From Opisthorchis felineus (Eukaryota; Platyhelminthes; Trematoda; Opisthorchiida; Opisthorchiidae), in the NCBI GenBank assembly GCA_004794785.1, contig SJOL01004315.1:157771-221770 (forward strand): a stretch of 64,000 nt of DNA, in the 5' to 3' direction. A model generated the notes under the pieces. That model was not told the origin of the DNA. It ran no database searches and saw only the letters and a list, made by a program, of their open reading frames with translations. Positions within the stretch are counted from its first letter, which is position 1. The number at the start of each line of letters is the position of its first letter. Positions 10,669-22,460 of the stretch are shown here, piece by piece. A program made the translations under genes and the position numbers.

Positions 10669-10760
10669 CATCGCACCATCGTCGTTCTCTCTTGTAGTAG
10701 ACCCGAAACAATATACCAAAGTACCACCTCACAACCTGAAAGTCAAACTTGCCAAAATCG
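10669..10760 (+). CDS. Candidate internal exon, unknown protein
   Basis: A pyrimidine-rich acceptor (TCTGTTGTTTCCAG) opens a frame reading IAPSSFSLVVDPKQYTKVPP and then HNLKVKLAKIG. A perfect donor, GTAAGTGG, closes it at 10760. The last residues recall the KVKIADLG strand of SR-protein kinases, but Asp is replaced by Lys and nothing follows that fits, so this likeness is not used. Neighbouring exons were not found. Confidence 0.3.
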
Positions 10761-11111
10761 GTAAGTGGAGATCATGCTTTGTAGCCACGTTTAACCTTTC
10801 TAAACGCTTCTCCGCCGTGTTTCGTTTTGTTGTTTGAAGCTCTCTTTGGTTACCCACTGGACGTCGCATTCTGTTTTCATGTTTAGAGTGAATTTACCCC
10901 TTTTTATCTATCCACACTCGGTCAAGTCTAGAACAGCATTCATCTTATCGCCATCTTCGTATTTACACTAGCGTCCACGAGCTTCAGTTGTTCCACGTCA
11001 TCTTTTATCGAACCATTCTCTCTGTTGTCGAGTCGATTTCTTGGCACCTCGTCCCCTCTCCGCATCCCAAAAATTTGCATCTATCTTAAAGTACTAGCAA
11101 GAATGCAAAGT

Positions 11112-11641
11112 TCACACAGTTGATTGAGACCAAAAAGTACAGGTCTCAGTTGCAGTGTAAAACCCGCCTTTAAGTAAGCATTTGTCCCCACTGCCGACCA
11201 ACAATCGCCGCACAAGGTCCGTCAGTCCCACTGTGCCTTGTGAACTGAAAGGTTGATTTATTAAAAAATGTCTTCGCAAAAGTAATCCGACATACCGTTC
11301 CATGATCTCTCGAAGCAATGAATTCACTTCTTCGTTATGGCTCATTCGAACTGGAGGTAAAACAACACGACGATTATAGCGTCGAGTTGGGGTCGAATTG
11401 GGAGGTGTGGAGACGGAGGATGAACTGCCACTGTTGCTGTTATTGCTATTGCTGTCGGCGGCGGCGTGGAGCGCATCAGCTGCACCATTACGACCGACAC
11501 CGTTAGAAGAATTGCCAGGGGGTGGACGGGGGTGCCGAAATTCCGGAGGAGCCGTGCAGCAATCCATAGAAGAGGCTGCATGACAAAGGCTCTGATGGCC
11601 GACACAAGGACAGCCGCGGCATAGACAACTTCTGTCCAACT
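11112..11641 (-). CDS. Candidate terminal exon, Ser/Asn-rich protein of unknown function
   Basis: A strong acceptor (TTTTTGTCCCCTCAG) precedes 11641. From there a frame runs 176 codons to a stop at 11112. It has a Cys-rich start (SCLCRGCPCVGHQSLC), a low-complexity DSNSNNSNSGSSSSVSTPPN stretch, and a folded-looking part SHNEEVNSLLREIMERYVGL then LLRRHFLINQPF. Another frame from the same acceptor (11342-11659) is open and hydrophobic for 100 codons, so the frame choice is not certain. Length plus acceptor makes it one of the better anonymous exons. I recognise no family. Confidence 0.45.
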
Positions 11642-11821
11642 CTGAGGGGACAAAAACAATCCATAGAAAGGAATTTAAGGTAGGCAACTGGGTGAAGAGG
11701 ATAGGATTGCAAATGCCTCACAGCCAATAAAACTCATATGACGCGTCTGACAAGATACCGACTATACCGAGATTCGACGCCAGGCCAGTTCGGCAGAAGA
11801 TTCTACAGCACCAATTTATTT

Positions 11822-11995
11822 TCGTGGAAGAAACTACTCACGAGGTTGCTGAACACGCTTCAGCAGAAAACTTGTGAGAGTTTCCTTCGAAAACCACACT
11901 GCCAAATCTCGAAATATGAGGCGACCTTTATACAGCACATTTAGTTTAACAACATTAAAAAAACGAGAGATTCAGCTGAGTCAGTTTAGTTATTT
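11822..11995 (-). repeat. Remnant of the hammerhead repeat
   Basis: CTACTCACGAGGTTGCTGAA is followed later by AAATCTCGAAATATGAGGCG and CGAGAGATTCAGCTGAGTC. These are diverged parts of the dispersed repeat. No ribozyme core is left. Confidence 0.45.
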
Positions 11996-12596
11996 GTCAT
12001 GCACTACCCAAAAATACATCTTTCAACCTGTTGGCATCAAATACCAACAACATTCTGATTTGTGGGTCGTAGAACGACGGTGTGGTTTATTTGCCGACAG
12101 GTCCAACATAATGCCACACAACAGTATAAGCGTGAATTACGTCAACTTGATGTAGATTGATTCTTCCGAATTCGATGTTTCTCTGATCAAGAGAATATTG
12201 TTGAACTCCAGTATTGAAAGGAACAATCGAACCCTGGAACCCTTGTTCGTATAGTGTAAAAACGGAAACTCTGATTACTTGTATGCTTTGGCAAAATCAG
12301 GCACGGAATTCCTCTCCTAGAACGAAAACCTCCGACTCTCAGTACTGTGAACATTACCGCTGGATTGATGGGTGAAATACCAACCAACCAACCAACCCCC
12401 CCAAAAAAAAGAAACTGAAAGCTAAACTTTGAAGATATTGGTCCTGCTGTCCATAAATAGGGTCTAGCCCTCTTCCAGAAATAAGAAAACGCTATTAGTG
12501 CGTGATGCGCCAGTTGATTTCTAGTTAGTTTTGGTGAGTTTAACTTCACTAGACATCCGCTGTGTGTATTGCTAGTGCACTACCCCTTATTTGTAG

Positions 12597-12948
12597 GAAA
12601 GACCATTATGGAGCGCTCAGACAGTTTCTAAATGCGAGGTCAGGGCCAGGGCCCAAACCGAGATTATACAATCTGGCGACTACAATTTTCACGTTTATAA
12701 ATGAACTTATGGAACAGAAACCATCACTGGATGAATTTGTTGTCAGCACTAGGGAAAAAAACTTCATGCAAGATCTCCTCTACGTTCATCCCCAGGTTGA
12801 ACAATCTACTGAGAGCTTTGACCACTCAATTCCGGACAGAAGCACTCGGTTGCACGAAACATCTTTTTCGAGGCTACTGAGTCTTCATCCAGCAGCTTCC
12901 TCATTTCTTGTCCGTCCTCAACTACACGCCATACGTGATAATAAATAA
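12597..12948 (+). CDS. Candidate terminal exon, unknown protein
   Basis: Acceptor CTACCCCTTATTTGTAG precedes 12597. The frame runs 117 codons to a TAA that overlaps an AATAAATAA stretch, suitable as a poly(A) signal. The product begins KDHYGALRQFLNARSGPGPK, continues with FTFINELMEQKPSLDEFVV and REKNFMQDLLYVHP, and ends in a Ser/His-rich tail. It looks like helical cytoplasmic protein. The preceding exon must leave two bases (phase 2), so the candidate exon at 10669-10760 does not join directly. Family not recognised. Confidence 0.45.
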
Positions 12949-13222
12949 AGTACACACACGAACACATTCATTCGGTTGTTATATCCTCTTTTGCACAAGA
13001 AAAAAACAATTTCCCAAAAAAAACACTCTAATAGTTCAAAAAATGAGATGCGCTTAATCACATCACTTCTCGTTTCTTGACTTGCTTCGGATGAGTAAAT
13101 CATGGTCATTTTTTCTTTAACCTAGCGGGTGAAATGACGAAATCAAAGGCTCTCAAAATCCGACTGAAAAATTGCTTGCAAAAATATTTGTCTTCAATGG
13201 ATCCATAAAAAATTGCAATAAT
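12949..13222. other. No gene recognised
   Basis: AT-rich sequence with nothing supportable. Confidence 0.3.
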
Positions 13223-13406
13223 CGTTCAGCCATTACTCTAAATTGGATGTCTAGTTGCCAAGCCAACCGAAGGAAACACGAACTGGGATACTGCCAGATT
13301 GCCAAGGGCTAGACAGGGGGAAGTCGAGATGTCGGATTTAGGTTCGAACCACGAACTTCCCGGTCAGTAAGCTCGCGCCTTAACCACTAAACTACCTGGG
13401 CTCGAT
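13223..13406 (-). repeat. tRNA-headed SINE (family 1)
   Basis: Reverse copy. The complement of the B box is seen as GGTTCGAACCACGAACTTCC, the A-box part as CCTTAACCACTAAACTACC, and the body as GGGATACTGCCAGATTGCC. Confidence 0.85.
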
Positions 13407-13987
13407 CCACCGACTTATCAACGCATCACGCCAAATCCTGTGTAGTGTGGAGTACCCGGAGATTTAAATCATCCTCTTTTTTTCACCGCTGTGAGCGTCT
13501 GGATAGAATGCGCTCACAGAATGGTGTGAACCATAAATCTTCAGCAAACTGTTGTCGCATGTTGGGAAAACTTCGCGAATTAAACAAATTCCGATTGGCT
13601 GCGTTTCGTGAGGCCTGAGGGAAGAAATTCCCAAAATTATGGGGACTTGATGCGGCAGGAAGTAAGAGGTCTGCTGGACAAACATATGGTTTCGATAATT
13701 CCCGCCCTCATATCTCATACTTATAGAGGTCAAAATACACATCTGTGAACAGACAAATAGGCACGGTTCATGCACTATACAATCCAACGCCCCACACAGT
13801 CGCTACTATATCCCTCGGGTCTGAACCCTAAAGTGACCTTGAATCAGCTGTCAAATCATATAATGACCAATAGCGGTTTTGTTTGCACTTTTGGGTTTTA
13901 ACCATAATTTTGAAGGCACAATTTGAAAGCAAAGTGTCGAAACCATCTGCTTGTCAATCTTTATATATTCTGAGACAGTCTCTTTCC
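13407..13987. other. No gene recognised
   Basis: A 107-codon minus-strand frame (13787-13464) shows no domain. Probably intergenic. Confidence 0.3.
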
Positions 13988-14172
13988 AGACTGTCTGACT
14001 GAGCGCTTGGAGGTGTAGAATGCATGCGATAGGCCAGCTCCCTCCCTCAGCCTCTCTTTTATCCTCATTTCGTTCTAAAGCTTTAAATATACTTAGAAGG
14101 ACTTTGTGGTTGCACGGCAGTGAAGCGTTAGTGTCAACATTGATGTTTCTGTCTCTGATGATGATGATTCGG
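13988..14172 (+). mobile_element. RTE-like LINE 3' end
   Basis: The segment starts with CAGACTGTCTGACTGAGCGC and GGAGGTGTAG, and ends with GTTGCACGGCAGTGAAGCGT, a diverged inverted motif and GATGATGATGATT. The order matches 47080-47277. Only the 3' untranslated end is kept. Confidence 0.65.
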
Positions 14173-14235
14173 CGACGAAGCTGGAACTTTCGTTATCCGA
14201 CTTCAGTCAGTGAGGTTTACCTAATAATTAACTAG

Positions 14236-14262
14236 CTATCTGAAAGCGAACTTGACGTCGTG
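14236..14262 (+). CDS. Possible 27-nt micro-exon
   Basis: AATTAACTAG ends just before a 27-base frame (LSESELDVV) that is followed by GTAAGTGATT, a strong donor. The length is a multiple of three. The acceptor is weak and no partner exon is known. Confidence 0.15.
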
Positions 14263-14299
14263 GTAAGTGATTGAGTTTTTCCAAATAGCACGTCTTGAA

Positions 14300-15037
14300 T
14301 TTAACCAAAAAGATCGGTGTTCTATTCTGGACAACATAAAATTATCGAAACAACAAATCGTACCGTTACCTCATTTGGTTTACGTACCTTGACGATTGAT
14401 TCGGTGAGACAGTTCGGGTGAAATCCATGTGCATACGAAAGGACTTACTAATTGGAGATAACTTTAATAAAATGATAGCATTCACTGTCAGACCACCTCA
14501 TTTCCTCGAAATGTTTCATTCCGCTTTTCGTTTTAGGAGAGAGAACTGGAACTGATAACCTGATAAGATACGTCTGGATTATGCAATCTTCAAACCGTAC
14601 CTCAAAAATCAGGTTTGAAACCCGAAACAAAAGTTTATTCCGTTGGTGAAAATCGGCACGCTGTGGTAGAAACTGTGCGGCGGCCAGTAAAGAAAGGCAC
14701 GTACTGAAGTGTTTCCTCTGTTGCATCTTATCTTAAGGAGTTTTGGCCTATGTACGGAGACCGTTGCCAGACAACTTTATAAATCGGTAGATTGAGGACG
14801 TGACCATACTGTTGATAACGTCACTGGGAGGTACGTTGACACGCTTGCTGAGGGACCACTGCGCGTCACTACACAATGCACACTACAAATAGGCGAAAGC
14901 CGGATAATCACCGCCCCACCGTCACATTCGACGCTGAGGTTGTTCAAGAACGTACAACGGACGGGCTGAACGCCTAAGAGAGGTTTGTTAATCATAAGAC
15001 TGTTTTGTTCAGAGTATTTCCAATAGTACTTGCACTT
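14300..15037. other. No gene recognised
   Basis: Nothing supportable; short open frames only. Confidence 0.3.
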
Positions 15038-15933
15038 GCTGGGTAAATTTTTCTCAATAACTTGATTTACCTGACTTCAGGTTCAAACTTCATGCTGTTC
15101 TGCACATACTGGCGAGTTCATTCCGTAAATGTAGGAAAAACAGGGTGTCCTAATAGTGCGCACTCCAATTGGGTTCTGCGTACCAAGCAGTGAATGGGGT
15201 TGTTATTTGTATAGACGAAACATACTACTCATAAAATTGCTGAAAACTCTTCGACAGCCCACGACCGGTTTCGTCCTTCTACTTTGGGCCCATCGGGTAG
15301 GCGCAGTCCCCGAGTTCCCTGCCCGTCAACCTTATGTTCTAATTGAACCCAAAAAGCACAAAATTCGAATTAAATACTCGTCTGCTTAGCAATTTGGTTT
15401 TGACGGGAGACTCATCTGGAATCCAGCTGAATCGCTCGTTTATGATGTCCTTAAGAGGTGGTTATTTCCAAAAGGAACTACAACCCCGGGATTTCATTCA
15501 ATCTCCTGATCTTACTGGAATATCGTAAAGAATTAATTCGAACTGACGTCCGAATCTCACGTTCGTATCAATTCGCTACGCGAAATGAACGAACGTCTGT
15601 TTCAGTTGCCCGTAGCATTGGTGAATGATCCAGGATGTTTTGGCAGTCTGATGACTGTCTTAAAGGCTCAGCAGAATTTCGAAATAAACAGCGGGCAACA
15701 GGTGTTGTCCGTATGTCGGAAAAATGGAAAATACATTGGATGAACAATACGGCGCAGCTGAATTGCAAAACTGAAAATCTGTCTGTTTATTGTGGAATTA
15801 TCCGGTGGATTCGTCTGTGAGGTGAGGCCAGTGTCCACAACATAGGTGTGGATTCGTGGGCGGAGAAACGACTGAACTCAAGAGGTTCTGACAGTCATTC
15901 TTCTAGGGATCGTTCGAAGAGTTGTTGAAAACA
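15038..15933. repeat. Tandem duplication, copy 1 (896 bp)
   Basis: Starts at GCTGGGTAAATTTTTCTCAA and ends at GTTGTTGAAAACA, just before an N. It is nearly identical to copy 2. It has about 40 extra bases near 15524-15563 (AAAGAATTAATTCGAACTGA and onward) that copy 2 lacks, plus scattered single-base differences. It contains a reverse-oriented hammerhead repeat (15150-15460). Confidence 0.85.
15257..15302 (-). ncRNA. Decayed hammerhead ribozyme
   Basis: Minus strand: stem I GCCTAC/GTGGGC and GACGAAACCGGTC are intact, but the core reads CCGATGG instead of CTGATGA. Two invariant bases are lost. Confidence 0.6.
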
Positions 15934-15934
15934 N
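15934..15934. other. Ambiguous base N at the duplication junction
   Basis: The only N noticed in the window sits exactly between the two duplicate copies. This suggests a join made during assembly. Confidence 0.8.
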
Positions 15935-16789
15935 GCTGGGTAAATTTTTCTCAATAACTTGATTTACCTGACTTCAGGTTCAAACTTCATGCTGTTCTGC
16001 ACATACTGGCGAGTTCATTCCGTAAATGTAGGAAAAACAGGGTGTCCTAATAGTGCGCACTCCAATTGGGTTCTGCGTACCAAGCAGTGAATGGGGTTGT
16101 TATTTGTATAGACGAGACATACTACTGATAAAATTGCTGAAAACTCTTCGACAGCCCACGACCGGTTTCGTCCTTCTACTTTGGGCCCATCAAGTAGGCG
16201 CAGTCCCCGAGTTCCCTGCCCGTCAACCTTATGTTCTAATTGAACCCAAAGAGCACAAAATTCGAATTAAATACTCGTCTGATTAGCAATTTGGTTTTGA
16301 CGGGAGACTCATCTGGAATCCAGCTGAATCGCTCGTTTATGATGTCCTTAACAGGTGGTTATTTTCAAAAGGAACTACAACCCCGGATTTCATTCAATCT
16401 CCTGATCTTACTGGAATATCGTATCAATTCGCTACGCGAAATGAACGAAGGTCTGTTTCAGTTGCCCGTAGCATTGGTGAATGATCCAGGATGTTTTGGC
16501 AGTCTGATGACTGTCTTAAAGGCTCAGCAGAATTTCGAAATAAACAGCGGGCAACAGGTGTTGTCCGTATGTCGGAAAAATGGAAAATACATTGGATGAA
16601 CAATACGGCGCAGCTGAATTCCAAAACTGAAAATCTGTCTGTTTATTGTGGAATTATCCGGTGGATTCGTCTGTGAGGTGAGGCCAGTGTCCACAACATA
16701 GGTGTGGATTCGTGGACGGAGAAACGACTGAACTCAAGAGGTTCTGACAGTCATTCTTCTAGGGATCGTTCGAAGAGTTGTTGAAAACA
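15935..16789. repeat. Tandem duplication, copy 2 (855 bp)
   Basis: Second copy of the 15038-15933 unit. It carries the same hammerhead repeat and the same downstream frame (MFWQSDDCLKGSAEF, 16491-16676). The unit has short open frames on both strands without any recognised domain. Confidence 0.85.
16154..16199 (-). ncRNA. Decayed hammerhead ribozyme
   Basis: Minus strand: GACGAAACCGGTCGTGGGC is intact. The core is TTGATGG, so C3 and A9 are changed. This differs from copy 1 (CCGATGG) at two positions. Confidence 0.6.
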
Positions 16790-17950
16790 AATTACGTTGA
16801 AAGTAAACTAGGGTTCAATAATCCAATGTATTCCAACCATAAGTCACCACAACTAAACTGAGGAGCAAATTCTGATCCCACTTTAGTTACCTTTTCTCCA
16901 TGAGAAGTTTACGCTTCCTGGGCGGCCGTTCATCTCGAATACCCTAAAGGGGATTTCGGAGCTGATGGCCCACCTTGGAGTCGAGTGAACTAAACTGATG
17001 CTCGACCCTCGATATTTACAAGAGGTTTTCAAGCAGGAGGACGGTTTTACTCGAAGGACAGCGTGAAGAGGAATATGGACCCCACCATTTACTTCACGGG
17101 ATCATGATAGGGGGCTCACCCCAACCGAGTAGGTGTACGAATTTTATATGTTTCTTGGGGAAGTCTCCTTGGCATCTAGCAGGTGGCGGTGAGCAACAAT
17201 GGAGTACAGCAAACAAGAAAACTTTCCTGGTCAGAATTTTACGGTGATTGTTTGTGTACAAGCATACAAAACCCAGTAATGAGGCTACTTTGTAATCCAG
17301 TCTAACACAGAGCAGTAATGGGACTTGTTGTAAACCACCCAGTCGGTGTGAGTCATCAAGCGGAAGTCCACCAAGAGGGTAACATGTGCCTGGTGGTCTG
17401 TAAGACGCATACAGACACCAAAAATTCACCAACAAGGACAGTGTGCAATTGACCTGTCGAACTTATGAAAAGCGAACCACGACGCAACACAGATCACGAA
17501 CGGACCAAGCAGACTCCAAGTGAGGTGGTTATAAATGACCAATCAGGTTAGAGCACAAGCTGCTTTTCGCAAACTGTATGAACTCTAGCATGAAGAGAGG
17601 AACTACTCAGCCAACCGCGTACTGATGATGTTCCCCCGATTGGTGATGAAGCGTCTGAAAGTCAAGTACCAAGCCACATGACCAACAACCAATTTATCTG
17701 CAGTGCAAACGCTGCTCATAGTATAGATGAATGCCATTCACATCGTACAACTTCGACCAGCCGTCGAAGCATCTGCATTTCGACTCATACCTGACCAACT
17801 TCTTCCAACACCCCCGACCACATACTACCGAAATCCCCGTCCTTAAAACTATTCAACCCAATCCTGTGCCAAGATTGTACATTCGAAGATGGAAATGTCA
17901 AAGTCATACGGAAAAGCGTGGCTGGTTGAAAGCGTTCGCCACAGGGCGAG
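16790..17950. other. No gene recognised
   Basis: A 113-codon frame on the minus strand (17435-17094) has no domain or convincing acceptor. Otherwise nothing was seen. Confidence 0.3.
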
Positions 17951-17972
17951 TCCCGCAAACACGTACAACTAA

Positions 17973-18367
17973 TCGAAAATTGTCCAGCATGCTTTAAGCG
18001 TCCTTGGGGCTACCTGACTTGGAAGTTCTAACGGGCGGGTCAGTTGATCGATACGACCAAGATAGTTATTGGGTCGTCGTTCGAGGAGTCGAGCAAACCA
18101 ATCACTCGCTCAAGCGTGAACACGCCCGCCAGTTCAGACGTGAAAATTCAGATGCGTGCAGCGTGCGCTGGTGGAGTAGTGGTAACACGCTCACTTCCCA
18201 TGTCAGATGTCCGGAGTTCAAACCTCGGCACTGTTGATGCGCTCTAGTAAGAGCAAAACTCGAGTCCAGTGCTTGCCCCCTTTGGTGGAGACTCACCAGA
18301 ATAATTACGCCAGGACAGAAAGACGACTAATCAAACGAGAGTAATGTTAAACTCAAGCTCTACAAGG
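17973..18367 (+). repeat. tRNA-headed SINE-like element (family 2) with flanking direct repeats
   Basis: The copy has a tRNA-Gly-like head: CTGGTGGAGTAGTGGTAACA (A box), a CCC in the anticodon position, and GGAGTTCAAACCTCGGC (B box). It ends in CACCAGAATAATTACGCCAG and CAAACGAGAGTAATG. The 21-base CCCGCAAACAC(G/C)TACAACTAA occurs at 17952-17972 and again at 18368-18388, as expected of a target-site duplication. Related copies lie at 55262-55660, 56225-56585 and 56605-56950. Confidence 0.7.
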
Positions 18368-18399
18368 CCCGCAAACACCTACAACTAACTGACTAATTG

Positions 18400-20190
18400 C
18401 CAAGATTGGTTGTAAGACTTCTGCACGTCATATAAACCGGCACAGGCTGTCTTCATAACCATGTTTCTCGCAGAAATTACTGATACTATCATTCGTACAA
18501 GCAGGTGATAGTTACTGAGTAGGAACGGTAAAACTAACCAGACATTTGTCCTATGTAATACCTAAATTTGAGTTTACATGGAAGAATGCTAAGTGTGTCT
18601 AAGGCAACGAATCACGCAAGTTACTGATAATTCACTTGATCCGTTCCACTGCAAGGGCCATTACGGCAATTTCGGGTAGTCTGTGCTTGGGCGTGGCCAT
18701 AACGGGGGATTCCCTATCTTTTCAATAGAGAGAGAGAGTACGTGGAGTTGAAAATGTTTCTCAAGGATACAGGGTTGTATTCAACTCAAGACCCATTCAC
18801 TACTGAAATAAAACGGAGGACTTAGTTGTTCCCGTGTAGTGAAGACCTTCCCTGAGAGGGGACTAGTAAGACCGGGACCTACGGAGCACGTCTCCTATAG
18901 GAGAATACTGTCTCACTTGAGGGTACTGTGGCAGCCCATGCCCGCGCATATGGTGAGTAGACAATGACGTCTGACAGGGAATCCAACGCGGACAAGGCTG
19001 ACGACCACATTAACGCCGTCCACTTCCGTTACTGACTGGACAATGGTATATGCCCGCACGAAGCCATCCGGCTACTCAACCCAACCTAGACGCATGACTC
19101 AAGGAGCTGAACTGTGCTGGCGATAACTGTCGTTCTGAGCAAGACTCCAGCAGAATTATAGGCTGTTCCTGAGCGCATCAGCAAACGCGAATTTTTTGGC
19201 TAAAACCAATGGTTCACCCCCAAACGACCGCTTTCAACTGTGACGAAATCTCCCGAGTCGAATCCTCGCAGTACTCGACATACGTAACCCTGCCAAATGG
19301 AAAGACGAAGACAGCACTCAGCAATCAAATCGACAACAACAGTGGGACGTACACGCAATTGAAAAGTGCTCCCGAGGACGCCCAGAATTCAAAATCAACA
19401 CCAAGTTGAGCGCATAGAAAGTTGGGTGGCTGGCCAGAATGACATACAGATATGGAGTCGAATGTCTTTGTGGATTGACAAGGTTATCAACAGAAATGTG
19501 ACGCTATCAAAATATTTCTTTCTTACCGAAATCATTCGGAGACAACTTTTCTGTCAGTTTTGGCAAGCGTGTCACTGAAACCGTGGAAGTACCGGTCTTT
19601 CCATTACCATGAACAGGGTGGCGCTACCGGATGGGTGTGGCACCTGAAAACCTGGATACCGATGGGAAATGTATGGTGCCTAAAGAATCCATCGGCGGAA
19701 CCGAAATTGGGCGATAATCTACGCCTGTGTTGTTGTGAATCATCAGCCGGGATCGGCAGCGACCATTGATATAACAGAGACTGACTGATTCTCACACAGA
19801 AGTCATGCTTGAAGGATAGGTTTCACTGATGATACTGATAACCTCGACCGATAACAGAGTCATTCTAATCCTCAAACTAGAACGAAATACAGTGCCACAT
19901 ACTGCGCGCGAAAGTACATTAAGGCCGACAGTGTTCTCCGCAGAATACTCAAGTTGCAAACAAATTACTCAAAATAATTTAAGATAAAGTACTTTTCCGG
20001 ACGCACAGAATTCGCAAACGCCGTTGTATGCTGAGTGTGACACACCTCGTGTGATACTTCGTTGATAACCCGATCACCAATCAATAATGGCCCATAGGGT
20101 GTACTCAACAATGCCCACGGATTCAACCAACAAGGCTGCAAGACCACCGGAACGGTGTTAGTGATTGAGATTACCACTCCCCCATGATTG
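18400..20190. other. No gene recognised
   Basis: Several 60-70 codon frames exist, for example 19209-19409 (polar, TLPNGKTKTALSNQIDNNSG). None has a paired splice site or a known domain. Confidence 0.3.
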
Positions 20191-20192
20191 GG

Positions 20193-20362
20193 GGGGGGCT
20201 AGATGGCTCGAATTTACTGACCGGAAGGTCCGTGGTTCGAACCCGACCTCCGTATCTCGACTTCCTCTGTCTAGGCTTGGGAAACCTGGCAGTATCCCAG
20301 CCCTGGTGCTTCCTTCGGGTGGCATGACAGTAAGACATCGAAAGGGTGCTGCAGCTGAACGT
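20193..20362 (+). repeat. tRNA-headed SINE (family 1), A box shortened
   Basis: GATGGCTCGAATTTACTGAC lacks about 15 bases of the usual A-box region. The B box CGTGGTTCGAACCC, the body GGCTTGGGAAACCTGGCAGT and the end GAAAGGGTGCTGCAGCTGAA are well kept. Confidence 0.85.
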
Positions 20363-20639
20363 TTTTTCTCCCATGACTTGTGCTCTCGATATGAGCAAAA
20401 TGAGCTTTCACTTTAGCCAGTTGACGGACAGCATTTGAATCTCAGTTGTTATACTTGGGTAGATGAATTAGACGGGTTTACAGAATTACTGGAATAGGCG
20501 ACGGATAGTCCACAGTAAAACACTGTCAAAAGTGTAGTGGACAGGATTTTGGGCGATCAATCGGGGTAGGACACCATGGAAATCAGCGCTAAGCAGAAGT
20601 TGCTGTGAATCGTAACTAATCGGGCAAGTATGCAATCGC

Positions 20640-20790
20640 GATATCTCGAAGATCGTAGCAACTGAAACATGAGGCGGCCTGGTGCAGCACATTCAGTCGC
20701 TTAGGTACATCATAAACGAGAGATTCAGCTGGGATCCAGGTGAGTCTCTCGCAAAAACTAAATTTGTTTGCAAATGAGTGTAGTTCGCTA
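20640..20790 (+). repeat. Fragment of the hammerhead repeat, ribozyme absent
   Basis: Contains ATATCTCGAAGATCGTAGCA, ACTGAAACATGAGGCGGCCT, CATAAACGAGAGATTCAGCT and GCAAATGAGTGTAGTTCGC. These are the parts that normally precede the ribozyme in the forward unit. Confidence 0.6.
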
Positions 20791-21111
20791 ACTGTGCAAT
20801 CCGTTTTGAGGGTTAGAGGGGCCCGGCAGGTGTTCCAAGCCCCCCGTGTTTGAACCATACGAATACAAGGTCTCTTGGTTGACAAGACTAAATAAACAGT
20901 CCAGAGCACACAAGTTTGTGGAATCGAAAACTAAAACTGTAACGTATTTCAGATGACGTGTGTGTGGATTATACTCACAGTTAAATTTACTTAAGGAGAG
21001 TTGTTGCCATGCCATTTCAATGATCAACAACCGTTCGCGGAAAGAAGATACGTCGCAAGACGATAAGATATGTTTTACCCATGTCAGATACAAGGCGTGA
21101 AAGATGTCAGT

Positions 21112-21121
21112 TTATATATAT

Positions 21122-21155
<34 letters not shown>
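21112..21155. repeat. (TA)n microsatellite
   Basis: About 20 TA units, interrupted once by TCAA. Confidence 0.9.
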
Positions 21156-21159
<4 letters not shown>

Positions 21160-22290
21160 AGGAGTTATCAGCAAAGTTAAACGGGCAGTAGAATAGCAGT
21201 ATAAGTTAGTGTCACGTGGTCAGGACCATAACAACCCGATACGCTCTTTCAGAGCACTTTACGCACACAGAACTGACTGACAAAGGTTGATCAACCCGGT
21301 TTGACTGACAGACAAAGAGTTGGGATTTTGGTCACGTGTTGCGGATCGATTCGCTGGACACTTAGCAGCAAAGACTTGGCAACCGACAACGCAGACAACT
21401 GAGCGAATGCTCGGACATACAACAACGCTTTCCGACAGACAGCGACCTGTCCCGCTGATATAAGTACCTTCGCAGCTGTAAGAGAGCCCCGGGGACTAAA
21501 TGGACGGCAGACGAATCCGAACAACTACTTCCATACCATTGGAGAATTCCCCAGCCAGTAACCTGGTTGAGCCGCGGTTGTGCACCACTGTCTACTCGAA
21601 TTCATCCATGGATTGTGGATTCAATATCATGCACAAATAGAGAATGTCACGTCAAGTGGCTGAACTGACTGGACAGGCATTTGCTTTTTGCTTGTGCAAG
21701 TCAGTCGTAGGTTTGTTTGCCTTAAAGCAGTTGAACTATAGCGATTACGTGGACGGTACACTTTCGACGCACTAGAAATGCGTGACAGATGTGAACCTAT
21801 CGGAGCAGGTAATGCCGCAATTTAACTATCCAAGATTGTCAATAACTGAAACGACGAGATTATCCAACTCACACTATAACGTCACCTTATTGTTTTGAAG
21901 CATAAGCCATTAACCAGCCTCAGTAGAAATTGACGGTTCGATTACGAAGGGACTTGGTAAGATGTTTACTGGCAGGGGTCTATGAGTTGGCGTAAGATGA
22001 GGTCAAACAATGTTGAATCCACTATCTAATGTTCATCAAACAATGCAGAATTCCAGACGCAAGCAAAACCACTTTCCGATACAAAGAAAGGGCGACATAA
22101 GCACGACAGCACCCACAACGCTATTGTTTGAGCAGTTCTCCTATGTGCTGATAGCATACCTCTGACTATCGAGTTCTGAGGTACGCAGTATCTCTCACTC
22201 CGATACAAATAGTTTTGCAAATCCAACGAATTGGGCATTTCAACCGCTACTTAACGATCTTGACGGTTTTGAAAACTGGCGCGCCTCCGC
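21160..22290. other. No gene recognised
   Basis: Short frames only; nothing supportable. Confidence 0.3.
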
Positions 22291-22296
22291 CGAACG

Positions 22297-22460
22297 TCAG
22301 GAGGAATACTGCCGGGGTAACCAAGCCCGCATAAGAGGACGGTCAAGACCGCCACCCAAAGACTTTGGCTCAACACAAGTAGCGTAAGGCCATCACAGTA
22401 CACCAACGTTTGGTAAACAAACCGTCACACATGGTCCACCTGAAGGATCAGACCTCCAAT
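22297..22460 (-). mobile_element. Diverged RTE-like LINE 5' leader fragment
   Basis: ATACTGCC, GCCACCCAAAGACTTTGGCT and the stretch to GGTCCACCTGAAGGATCAG follow the same order as 2395-2580 and 57905-58060, with many changes. Confidence 0.4.

Noticed and set aside
10669..10760. SR-protein-kinase exon
   Set aside because: Only KVKLAKIG resembles KVKIADLG; the metal-binding Asp is replaced and no NACW motif follows.
15635..16676. Repeated 61-codon frame as a duplicated gene
   Set aside because: The frame repeats only because the DNA is duplicated; there is no domain, and minus-strand frames are equally open.
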